This document shows positions 21,619 through 31,488 of a stretch of 64,000 nucleotides of DNA, one piece after another (positions within the stretch are counted from its first letter, which is position 1; each line of letters starts with the position of its first letter). The DNA lies in NCBI GenBank assembly GCA_016584305.1, contig JACEEZ010016432.1, forward strand, positions 107,394 to 171,393, written 5' to 3'. The notes beneath the pieces are model-generated. The model saw only the letters and a list, made by a program, of their open reading frames with translations. It had not been told where the DNA came from and ran no database searches. The position numbers were made by a program, and so were the translations under genes. The stretch is from Chionoecetes opilio (lineage: Eukaryota > Arthropoda > Malacostraca > Decapoda > Majidae).

Positions 21619-22803
21619 CTCCTCCTCCTCCTTCGCCAAGCTGAACCTACTTCTTCTTCTTCTTCTTCTTGTGACCTTAGTCGCAGTATCGCTTCATAGG
21701 TCCTCTTCCACTTCGTCTCCTTCGTTAACAAAACTTGTTAACTCTTCCCCTGTTTATTTCACCTGGGAAAGACATTTTGATCAGTTTTCAATCCTTTGAT
21801 TATCATCCTAATTCATTGTCTATTTTGTGTTCTGATCTCCCAACAGTGCGTTAGGAACATTTTGGTGAGGTTTACAATACTTTCAGTTTCTTTTGTCCCC
21901 ATACAGCCCTAACACCGTACACAGGGCCCCGTCTTTCTGTTCTAGTCAGCTGTCCCACTCCTCTCTGCCTAGGACTATTACTATTGATGCTATAAGCTTT
22001 TTCCTCTGACTCCTATACTTGTTGCATTCCACAATGACATGTTCTACAGTTTCTTTCTCTCCTACCCTGCAGCTACAATTCTGGTTCTCCAATTCCCTGT
22101 TCCTTCCGTTGACTTCCAAGGTGCCTGTTCTTGCTTTATAGAGTAACTTACTACCCCAGTCTCCTACATGCCAGGTCACCCCCTCTGGTTTCTGTTTCCA
22201 CCTGTACCACTGCAACGTTAATTGATTTCCTGGCCATTCCTTCCTTCCATTTAACTGACCCATTATTCTCAATTTTCTTTTTGATATCTTTTATCTCCAT
22301 CCTGTTCCATTCCTCTCCCACAGTTTCTCTCCTTTTCCATCTCTCTAGTTCCTTCTTCCAGGTGGAACTTGATCTATTTTCCTGGGATATTTTCTTTGCC
22401 CATCTATCATCACTAAGTCTTTCAATTTTCTTGTGGAACACCAGTTTTCCTTTAATTATCCTTTCCCTGAAGGTGCTCCATCCCATGTCTCCCCTTATGG
22501 CCTCTATGGCAGTGCTCCTACAAGCTCCTAGTCCCCATCTGCCTACTATGTTCTGAGTCTTTTCCAAGTGCATGATGTCTCCTTCCCTGTACTGAGTAAC
22601 TTCTGACCCATACAGGCAATGGGGTACAGCCACCCCCTTCCATAAACTCCTGCCTACCTCATATTTATTAATAACTCTGTTACCACCATTTATAATCATG
22701 CCTGTCATCCTCCTTGCCTTGCCTTCATTAAGTTTCCTCTGCTTTTCACCGCCTATCCCTTCCTTGTTTACTTCCATTCCTAGGTATATATACTTTTCTA
22801 CTA

Positions 22804-23588
22804 CAGGGAGGTCCCGAAGATACGAGCAGTTAGGTTCCACCTGGCATACTCGTAAAGCGAAATCTCGTATAACGAAACACATAACTAATGGTAAAATATA
22901 GGTTTGGTTCCAGGACCCCATCAATAAAAAATAAAAAAATAGAAAAATAAATAAAAAGACATGTTTTTCAAGCTAAAATAAACTATAGCAAACACAACAA
23001 ACACACAGCGTCTATATTACCCATACTGTACTACCTATTCTGTAGAAAAAGCATTCTGAAAGAGAAAATAGCACACAAAATAACATAACTGCACATTAAT
23101 TAAACATAAAACATGCATAACAAGCAAAAAAGACGTTGTAATGTAGGGGACGCCGCGTGATACAAAAGAAGGTAGTGTAGCGATCCCAAGGTTGGGGCCG
23201 CACACCTGCTAATTACCCCTAAAGGTCAGGCCGCGCCATATGCTTAATTACCCTTCAAGTCACGCCTTGCTAGGGGTGAACTGACTGTGGTCCCAAGGTT
23301 GGGAACTCACACCTGCTAATTACCCCTAAATGTCAGGCCGCGCCATATGCTAACTTACCTTCAGGTCACGGCTTGCTAGGGGTGACCTTACTGGGGTCAA
23401 CCAAATCCCCCTTTGTCCAGCCTGGGAGTGGTAGGGCGCGCATTTTGAACTCGATAATTTTACTCACCCCAGTTTGAATGTCGTATCATTGGATTTTCGA
23501 TCTCTTATATTGAAAATAGACCCTATTTTACACATCTCGTATCATCGGATTATCGTATACCGAATGCTCGTATAACGGGACCTCTCTG
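22804..23588. mobile_element. TA-target MITE, CAGGGAGGTCCCG family (copy 2)
   Basis: 785 bp; ends CAGGGAGGTCCCGAAG and CGGGACCTCTCTG. TA at 22802-22803 and 23589-23590; the second TA is shared with the next copy. Two internal ~130 bp repeats. Confidence 0.9.
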
Positions 23589-23590
23589 TA

Positions 23591-24467
23591 CAGGGAGGTC
23601 CCGAAGATACGAGCAGTTAGGTTCCACCTGGCATACTCGTAAAGCGAAATCTCGTATAACGAAACACATAATTAATGGTAAAATATAGGTTTGGTTCCAG
23701 GACCCCATCAATTAAGAAAAAAAAGAAAAAAAGAAGAAAAAAAAGTCATGTTTTTCAAGCTAAAATAAACTATAGCAAACACAACAAACACACAGCGTCT
23801 ATATTACCCACACTGTACTACCTATTCTGTAGAAAAAGCATTCTGATAGAGAAAATAGCACACAAAATAACATAACTGCACATTATTTAAACATAAAACA
23901 TGCATAACAAGCAAAAAAGACGTTGTAATGTTGGGGACGCCACGTGATACAAGAGAAGGTAGTGTAGTGGTCCCAAGGTTGGGGCTGCACACCTGGCTAA
24001 TTATCCCTAAAGGTGAGGTCACGCCATATGCTTAATTACCCTTCTGGTCACGCCTTGCTAGGGGTGACCTGACTGCGGTCCCAAGGTTGGGGCCGCACAC
24101 CTGCTAATTACCCCTAAATGTCAGGCCGCGCCATTTGCTTAATTACCCTTCAGGTCACGCCTTGCTAGGGGTGACCTGACTGCTGCACACCTGCTAATTA
24201 CCCCTAAATGTCAGGCCGCGCCATATGCTTAATTAACCTTCAGGTCACGGCTTGCTAGGGGTGACCTCACTGGGGTCAACCAAATCCCCCTTTGTCCAGC
24301 CCAGGAGTGGTAGGGGGCGCATTTTGAGCTTGATAACTTTACTCACCACAGTTTGAATGTCGTATCATTGGATTTTCGATCTCAGATATTGAAAATAGAC
24401 CCTAATTTACACCTCTCGTATCATCGGATTCTCGTATACCGAATGCTCGTATAACGGGACCTCCCTG
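23591..24467. mobile_element. TA-target MITE, CAGGGAGGTCCCG family (copy 3)
   Basis: 877 bp, directly repeated after copy 2. TA at 23589-23590 and 24468-24469. It has three internal ~130 bp repeats rather than two, which explains the length difference. Confidence 0.9.
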
Positions 24468-24767
24468 TACTTCTAGGACATTATTCTGAAGCACCCACTG
24501 ACTCCTATCTTCACTGTTAAACTTCATGACTTTACATTTCCTTTCACTAAACTTCAGGTCCCATTCCATTCCGTATGTGTTTATTATGTGTAAAATTTCC
24601 TCCATTTCATCCTTACTTTCTGCCATCAATACTACATCATCAGCATAGGCCAGGCATCCTAACTTTTCTCCTCCAATTGTTACTCCTTTACTTGACTTCC
24701 TGATTTTCACGATCAGTTCCTCTAAATATAGGTTAAATAATGTTGGGGACATGACACATCCTTGTCT

Positions 24768-25564
24768 ACCAAACAATAACAAACACAGAGAGAAAACCAC
24801 GCCATGCAAGGCAGACTGTACCAAATAGCTTTTACCTTTATCCTTCCTCCTCCTCCACATTCACTCCATGACTGAAATCTTCACCACCAAGCAACACACG
24901 AAAACCACATCGCTTCTACATCTATCCAAGGCCATTTTGAACCCTGCATAGCGTTGATTTAGTCTTTAATCTTTATATGAATAGCCTTTGACGTGATGGC
25001 TAGACCAGACCATATTTTAGCCTGGCCACAGCTTATTTAGATCAGAATACCTGGAGCATTTCTTGCATTTATTCGATACAAAAAAAAATAGTGAGTAAAA
25101 AGTTAAAGTGAAATAGAAAATGAGTGAAAAGTGAGAAAGTTTAATTCAAGAAAGTTGGAGAAAGTCATAAACTCTATAAGGTCCACTTTGATAATGTGGT
25201 CGTTTTAAATCTGCCTGCATTATTCTCTCTCTCTCTCTCTTACTTTCTTTACTTTTTATCATTTAAAGCATAAAACAATAAAATAATTGTCGTGGCAAAA
25301 ATATATAAACAATAATCATAATACATAGAGAAAGTTATTTGATTAATTCTTTCATTACTAATATTATTTTCTGGAAGAGGAGGAAGTGCCAATGAAGAGG
25401 AGGAGGAGGAGGAAGAGTGATAATGATAATAATACTGACATTCTTCTACGTCTGTTCATTGGTGATGCATGTTGAACCTATTATCACTCTCTCCCTCTCT
25501 CTTTTCCTTTTTCCCTTTGTAATCTGTGAAATAAAACATTGAACACAATTATTCATGAAGAGGC
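24768..25564. other. Conserved non-coding spacer downstream of zinc-finger gene 2
   Basis: Matches 4930-5729. Contains (CT)n near 25225 and GGA-rich sequence near 25377. No gene seen. Confidence 0.7.
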
Positions 25565-25570
25565 TTTATT
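25565..25570 (-). terminator. Polyadenylation signal AATAAA, zinc-finger gene 2
   Basis: AATAAA on the minus strand. Because four 78 bp repeats lie between, it is now about 330 bases from the stop codon instead of 95. Confidence 0.55.
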
Positions 25571-25603
25571 AACATTCTTAACACCTCACAGGTGCCGTTG
25601 TGC

Positions 25604-25925
25604 ATGCCTGGCAAGCCCCACACCCACCACCACAAGCACAACCCACACACAGCCACTCCCTCCTCACAGGTGTGTCTAGATATGCCTGGCAAGCCCCTCA
25701 CCCACCACCATAAGCACAACCCACACACAGCCACTCCCTCCTCACAGGTGTGTCTGGATATGCCCGGCAAGCCCCTCAGCCACCACCACAAGCACAACCC
25801 ACACACAGCCACTCCCTCCTAACATGTGTGTCTGGATATATCTGGCAAGCCCCTCACCCACCACCACAAGCACAACCCACACACAGCCACTCCCTCCTCA
25901 CAGGTGTGTCTGGATATGCCTGGCA
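25604..25925. repeat. 78 bp minisatellite at the zinc-finger gene tail (4 units)
   Basis: Four tandem copies of a 78 bp unit (GCCTGGCAAGCCCCTCACCC through CCTCCTCACAGGTGTGTCT). Each unit contains a copy of the bases around the gene's stop codon (AGACACACCTGTGAGGAG on the minus strand). Unit 1 has one copy (5765-5842) and unit 3 has three (39893-40130). Confidence 0.9.
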
Positions 25926-26506
25926 ACACGACTCTTGCTAGGAAAACACTTGCCACAAATATCACACTTGTACTTCCCCTCGCCAGTGTGGGTGAGCATG
26001 TGTGCGTTCAGACTGCCCTTATGAATAAATGTTTTCCCACACTCCTGACACTCAAAGTCTCTCACACCAGTGTGGGTGAGCATGTGTCTGTTAAGATCGC
26101 CCTTCTGGGTAAATGTTTTCCCACACTCCTGGCACTCAAAGTTTCTCACACCAATGTGGGTGAGCATGTGTGTGTTTAGATTGCACTTGCGGGTAAATGT
26201 TTTCCCACACTCCTGGCACTCAAAGTCGCTCACACCAGTGTGTGGAGTGGAGCCATGGTTGTGTGTTTCAACCATGCATCTTGCGCCGGTAAATGTTTTC
26301 CCACACTCCTGACACTCAAAGTCTCTCACACCAGTGTGGGTGAGCATGTGACTCCTAAGAGCACCCTTAACAGTGAACACTTTGCCACAGTGGTCACACC
26401 TCAGCTCTGTCTTGCGTGTATGGGTGAGGACGTGTGCAGTGAAGCCAGCCTTGCTGAAGCACACTTTGCCACAGTGGTCACAAGTGAAGATCCTCGCGCC
26501 CTCCAT
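25898..26506 (-). CDS. C2H2 zinc-finger protein, short copy with one broken finger (copy 2)
   Basis: 202 residues from ATG at 26506 (MEGARI). Finger order: two N-terminal CDHCGKV fingers, one disrupted finger, three FECQECGKTF fingers, and the terminal CDICGKCFPSKSRV finger. The disrupted one reads FECQECGKTFTGARCMVETH then NHGSTPH: both cysteines remain but the helix and histidine spacing are lost, and its DNA contains a perfect 8 bp hairpin (CATGGTTG/CAACCATG, 26253-26276). Compared with copies 1 and 3, five to six central fingers are missing, as expected from unequal exchange between near-identical 84 bp modules. The frame is open. It could be a functional shorter paralogue or a decaying copy. 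Confidence 0.82.
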   Translation of the reverse strand: MEGARIFTCDHCGKVCFSKAGFTAHVLTHTRKTELRCDHCGKVFTVKGALRSHMLTHTGVRDFECQECGKTFTGARCMVETHNHGSTPHTGVSDFECQECGKTFTRKCNLNTHMLTHIGVRNFECQECGKTFTQKGDLNRHMLTHTGVRDFECQECGKTFIHKGSLNAHMLTHTGEGKYKCDICGKCFPSKSRVARHIQTHL

Positions 26507-26916
26507 TGCAGTACTATTTGTGAAGTTTGCTGGCAAGGCGCGTCAACTGGTCCTGCAGGCACCGTGGTGGAGGCCCCGGGGATGAAGCACGCGTTCCCCA
26601 ATACAAGGGAAGCCGGGAGGAGTCCTGGCGTGGGCGCCGACCTGGACTCTTCACCTCAGCACCTGTAACATTGGTGGCCGTCAGTACACAAGCATGCAAG
26701 TGCTTCCTTGAGGAGTGCTTCCTGCTTCACCCTCCAGCTAACACCCAGCCAGTGTTTGCAGCCAAGGAGCATTAGGCCAACACAGGAGCCTCACGCCACT
26801 ACTCTACAGGGTGGAGGAGTGGAGTGGTGAGTGGCTAGTGACCTTGAAGGCAGGCAAGTGTAGCTAAGCCTTGCACATCAGGCACAGCCAATAATGGGTA
26901 ATGGGGCAGATCATGG
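26507..26916 (-). promoter_or_regulatory. 5' region of zinc-finger gene 2
   Basis: Conserved with 6846-7255 and 41209-41480, including the TAG ten bases before the ATG and the possible splice acceptor TGCCTGCAG. Ends where an RTE retrotransposon has inserted. Confidence 0.35.
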
Positions 26917-27736
26917 GGGAGTTCTGGGGGAGCTCTGGGATCTTCTGCGACTTCGAGGGATTCCTGCAAGGACTATTGGTTTGATAACTGGTCTGTATTC
27001 TGGGACTGAGAGTGCTGTGAAGTGTGGGGCAGGTGTATCCAGCTTCTTTCCTGTGAATACAGGAGTGAGGCAAGGGTGCGTCCTTGCCCCATTACTTTTC
27101 AACGCTTGTATGAACTGGGTATTGGACAAGGTTGTAGATCAAAGTGATTGTGGAGCATCCGTCGGCAACACCAAGATCACTGATCTTGTTTTTGCCGATG
27201 ATGCAGTAATCTTTGCTGAGTCGCTGGAGGTCCTGGTGATGGCTCTCGAGGCGCTGCACGAGGAGGCAAAGCCTTTGGGACTTGAGGTCTCCTGGCTCAA
27301 GATCAAGGTCCAGGTGTTTGGAGACTTACTAGATGAAGCAGTACAGTCTGTTCATGCGTGTGGCGAGGACATTGAGATCTTGGAAAGTTTTACATACCTT
27401 GGTAGCGCAGTCTATAATGACGGCGGGTCACGTCAAGAAGTCTTACGGCGGATTGGCATAGCCCGCGTTGTTATGGACTAGCTCAGCGGGAGTATTTGGC
27501 GTTGTCGGTACCTGTGCAGGAGGACAAAGATCCGGATCTTCAAGTCGCTTGTGATCCCTGTCTTACTCTATGGTTGTGAGACATGGACACTAAATAGTGA
27601 CTTGAAGAGACGAATCAATGCCTTTGGTAATAAGTGTCTTCGCAGAATCATGGGTGGTGACCCCCGGGAGTGGCGTCGTAGGGTGGGCGAGGCGACGCGC
27701 CCCCCGGCGTATGCCCCCAATGATTGATTGATTGAT
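26917..27736 (+). pseudogene. RTE-type LINE, 5'-truncated
   Basis: Frame from about 26928 reads LRGIPARTIGLI, TGVRQGCVLAPLLFNACMNW, LVFADDAVIFAES and ESFTYLGSAVYNDGGS, then an in-frame TAG (27479-27481), then SLVIPVLLYGCETWTL and CLRRIMGGDPREW. The element ends in TGATTGATTGATTGAT, as is usual for RTE. Unit 1 keeps the empty site (GGCAGATCATGGAGGAGTGATTG near 7240-7265), so this is a unit 2-specific insertion. 5' parts with the endonuclease are absent. Confidence 0.85.
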
Positions 27737-27778
27737 GGGGTAGTGATTGATTGATTTAATGCTAAAAAGGATTTAATG

Positions 27779-28034
27779 CTTCATTCCATTCTTCCGTCCT
27801 ACCTTTCCCTCCCCCCTCCTTCCTTCTCTCCCCTTCCCCTCTTCCTCCCTCCCTTCCTTCTCTCCTTCTCTCCCCTCCTTCCCTCTATCCATCCTTCCTT
27901 CTCTTTTCCTTCTTCCCTTTCCTTCCCCCCCCCCTCCCGTCTCGAGTATAAGGGAGTGAGTGTGTAAGGACACACACACACACACACACACACACCACAA
28001 TAATAAAAAAAAAAACCGAACATGATGACAGGAA

Positions 28035-28068
<34 letters not shown>

Positions 28069-28110
28069 ACATATATAAAATAAAATAGCAAGAGAAAAAA
28101 AACGGGTCAT
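27779..28110. repeat. CT-rich tract, (CA)n and poly(A)
   Basis: Matches 7289-7580 of unit 1 but with a longer (CA)n (27969-27994) and an A run of about 34 (28037-28066). Confidence 0.85.
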
Positions 28111-28197
28111 TTCATCCACGAAAATCGCCACCAAAAAAAATTACACATTTGACCCAACTGACCCTCATATTAGGTAATACGAAAAGGGGGGGGGGTG

Positions 28198-28985
28198 AGG
28201 ATTACATAGGATTACATAGGAATAATAGACACCAGGAGACCTATTGGTCCATGGCGAGGGTATCTGCTGAACTACATATTACTAACTATCAACTACTTGT
28301 AAGAAAACAGTTGGGAAATGATGCCATGTCCCTAAAGAAGATAGGAACATGGAAGTTTCGTAGTGCAGAATGATAGGATATGAAATATACTGACTACAAC
28401 TACAACTAATCGATCCGAGGGACTAAATATGAATTCGCACTATCAATACCCATTTACTTTACAGTGCGCGTCAAGTCTGTTTTTAAATGTAGTTATTGTG
28501 CTGGCTTCGACAACATTTGCTGGTAACTTGTTCCATCGATCAATGACTCTAACATTGAAATAATTTTTACGGAGATCAGTGATGCAACGTTGACCGTTTA
28601 ATTTTAAACCGTTATTTTTTGTATGAAAATAAGAGAGCTAAGAGAAGAGAGAAAAATATGAGCTAAGAGTAAATGATGTGTGTATCTTATAAATAGCAAC
28701 AGATCCTCGTTTAGTGTTGAAACCAAGAAGCAAAACATGTTTTGTTTTTTCGATAATTTGACCCTTTACACCACTTGAGTTGAAAGCTCGAATAGGTTCT
28801 CATGATTAATGACATCAAATCCTTTTAAGATCTTAAAGGTTTCTATCAAGTCCCCACGGATTCTACGATCCTTTAAGGAAAACATATTAAGTTTCCGCAG
28901 TCTCTGTTCAAAAGATTAATTTCGCAGAGATGGAAATTGTTTGGTTGCTCTTCTTTGCACTGATTCCAATTTGGCTGATCTTTTA
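28198..28985 (-). pseudogene. CR1-like LINE 3' fragment with templated insertion
   Basis: Orthologous to 7688-8335, same 5' truncation point. Near 28622-28773 about 150 bp of foreign sequence replaces five LINE bases; its last 120 bp match 29512-29634, 870 bases away in the same unit. Coding matches RRIRGDLIETFKILKGFDVI and surrounding residues but is frameshifted. Confidence 0.85.
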
Positions 28986-28989
28986 CGAA

Positions 28990-29127
28990 ACAGGAGGGAG
29001 GGAAGGAAGGAAGGAAGGAAGGAAGGAAGGAAGGAATTGAAGGAAAGAAGGAAGGAAGGGTAGACGATTATAAAGCTTCAATAACAATAAAGAGGAGGAG
29101 GAGGAGGAGGAGGAGGAGGAGGAGGAA
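28990..29127. repeat. (GGAA)n then (GGA)n
   Basis: (GGAA)n to about 29035, unique bases, then (GGA)n at 29091-29127. This is the uninterrupted counterpart of the LINE insertion site at 8428/18310. Confidence 0.9.
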
Positions 29128-29177
29128 GGGTGTGTGATTAATTTGTAGAAACACAGCAGCCAGCCATGTTGTCTCTC

Positions 29178-29215
29178 TCTCTCTCTCTCAGGTATGCAGA
29201 GAGAGAGATTGATTG

Positions 29216-29300
<85 letters not shown>
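29178..29300. repeat. (CT)n / (GA)n inverted microsatellites
   Basis: Short (CT)n, then GATTGATTGATT, then a long (GA)n to 29300. The unit 1 counterpart is only about 40 bp. Confidence 0.9.
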
Positions 29301-30269
29301 CCTACAACTTTTCCCTTCATAATCAAATACATCAAATAATGAATAAATCAACACGGATAGAGTAAAATAATGATAAATAGGACACAATAAGACTAAAAAA
29401 AACAATGAAATAACGAAGAATTAATTAAATATCGTGTTTTTAAAGATGGCCGAAAAAAACTCAAATTCACCACGACAAAAATCGACTTTCTGACGAAGCT
29501 CTCATAATTCATGAAAAAATATGAGCTAAGAGTATATGATGTGTGTATCTTATAAACAGCAACAGATCCTCGTTTAGTGTTGAAACCAAGAAGCAAAACA
29601 TGTTTTGTTTTTTCGATAATTTGACCCTTTACACCACCGAGTCAGATGAATTCCTTGAATAAACACGTGAAAAACACGTCCCATAGACACACACAAACAC
29701 ACTGCGCCTGTAGGCACAGCTAATCACACACAAAAAACCACACCACTCATTTAGAAGGCAGAATAAGGTTGACGTTATAATATACGGAAAACAAAAAACC
29801 CTTTAGACAAAGAAACAAAATACACTTACCAGGCCCGTGATTAATACATATAACGAAGCGGAAATATCGAAATATATTAAAACACACAAAAATCACCCTA
29901 TATTTAGTGTAAAAAAATGAATTATCAACAAAATATCGGTAAATTGTACGGGTTTACTAGCTGATTGAGTCATATTTCTTTTACGAAGACCTTAAACTCG
30001 CGAGACTTTTTATGGAGTCTGAAAAGAAACTGGGGTTTTCAATAAGACTATGCAATCCTATATCGGTGCACAAATAAGTGATTTTTCGTTTTAAAATGCG
30101 TAATTGGCACCTCGTCAACTCAGGATTCCTCTGAGCCAATCAGAGGTCTGGCATTTCTCCTTCAGATATCTCCATTCCTCCAATCAGAGGTCTGGCACAT
30201 CTCTCAACCAATCAGCGTTCAGGAACCAACTGGGCGGCCAAGTTTGTTGTTTAACCAAGATATATAACT
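29301..30269. other. Conserved non-coding spacer with CCAAT boxes (unit 2)
   Basis: Matches 18420-19379. Three CCAATCAG boxes (near 30135, 30179, 30206) and GATATATAAC near 30259. No supported ORF. Confidence 0.55.
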
Positions 30270-30860
30270 TATTTAATGGGAAAGGCGAGATTTACCCTTA
30301 AATACCTTATTTATGGCATATTAGTGATACTAAGAGTATTGTTATTGATAAATATAGGGTGGACGATAATACATTGCCGCCATATTAGCCTTTCAGCGTA
30401 ATATTCTCCCTAAAATAAATGACTGACCTTATTTTGATCCGATAAATGGAATATTTAGAAGTTTTTGCTAAGTGTCTCCCGCTGAATACTACAGAGACGT
30501 ACCCAGGGTATACCTTGATGCGCTGATCCCAGGTTCGAGTCCCGCGTGCCCGAGATTAGCTTCTATGGACCACTGTGGTCCCGCGCCGCGCCGTACCTGT
30601 GTCCGCGGCGGTACGGGGCTGACGCCGTTATAGTGGACGAGAACTGCGCGTTCGCTTTTTAGGTCAGACACACACACTGCAGCTGCCTCGGCGTCACACC
30701 TTATAATGCAACCACTTTTTCTTTTAATCAACGTTCACACACACACACACACACACACAAAGGCGTAACAGCTAGGCGTCCTGTTTCTTTAAATACTACC
30801 GGCACGACATTCCAGGGAGGTAGAGGGGAGTGAGGTCAGGTCAGGTGTTATCTCCTCCAA
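30270..30860. repeat. A block, copy 3
   Basis: Matches copies 1 and 2 without the internal MITE; a five-base deletion occurs in AATGGGAAAGGCG. Confidence 0.85.
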
Positions 30861-31488
30861 CCACGTGTAGGTCTCACGGCCCCGTGTAGCCTCCTCTGCA
30901 CGCACGCACACACACACACGCAAGCACACCTAACACACACACACGCAAGCACACCTAACACACACACCTGCACGCACACGCAACACATATTCTACCTTTG
31001 TCGCCTAGTACCGCTTCTGCTGAGCGCTTCACAGATCCTCTGACTCTTCTCCAGTGTTGCCAGACAGTCTGGTCTCAAAATCCCTAAATATTCGGGGGAA
31101 AATCCCCCAAAATCCCCATTTCATATATTTCTATACTTGTTATAAAAATGCTGAAATATGTGCTGCATAGCTACTCCACATGTAAATTAAAATTGCCATG
31201 TTGATTTTAATGTACAAATAATTCATACTTTGTTTTACACAATATATTACATTACACATGAAGTAGCATAATTAACTTTTTTATTATAAGCATCACAAGG
31301 ACTGCAAAAAAAAAAAAAAATAGGCAGTAATAGGATACAGCCTCATGAGCATTTAAAAAACAATACATTTAATAAAATTTTCTGCTTAAGGCTGATGGGG
31401 ATGATATATTTCCTTAAATTGCTTAGTAATATGATACAGAAATAAATGAAAATATTAAGGCTCTTAGCCTCTTGGGGAACTTAAATAA

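Larger units (their letters stand above)
21946..24762 (-). pseudogene. LINE reverse transcriptase with C-terminal Cys/His knuckle
   Basis: First segment 24762-24471: RQGCVMSPTLFNLYLEEL, then GCLAYADDVVLMAES and the YGMEWDLKFSERKCKVMKFN helix. After the MITEs, 22803-21946: VEKYIYLGMEVNKEG, YGSEVTQYR, a basic linker, then LLYKARTGTLEVN and the knuckle CSC...TVEHVIVEC. One frameshift near 22230 separates linker and knuckle. Truncated at both the amino end and by insertions, so inactive. The YADD box and knuckle resemble the fragment at 1-1065. Confidence 0.8.
21654..24767 (-). mobile_element. 5'-truncated LINE with two tandem MITEs inside
   Basis: In unit 1 the sequence reads CTGAACCAAACAATAAC without a break; here a LINE lies between CTGAACC and AAACAATAAC. 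Its 3' tail on the minus strand is a run of AAG triplets (21654-21672). The 5' end is inside the reverse transcriptase. MITEs occupy 22804-24467. Confidence 0.8.
19380..30269. repeat. Segmental duplication unit 2
   Basis: Same order of blocks as unit 1, with its own insertions: MITE 19544-20037, LINE complex 21654-24767, RTE 26917-27736 and a 150 bp templated insertion in the CR1 tail. It lacks the 8428-18310 LINE. Confidence 0.8.

Noticed and set aside
25549..25812. Repeat-protein ORF (CGLCLWWWVRGLPGISRHTC)
   Set aside because: Reads through the 78 bp minisatellite on the minus strand beyond the gene's stop codon; no start or support.
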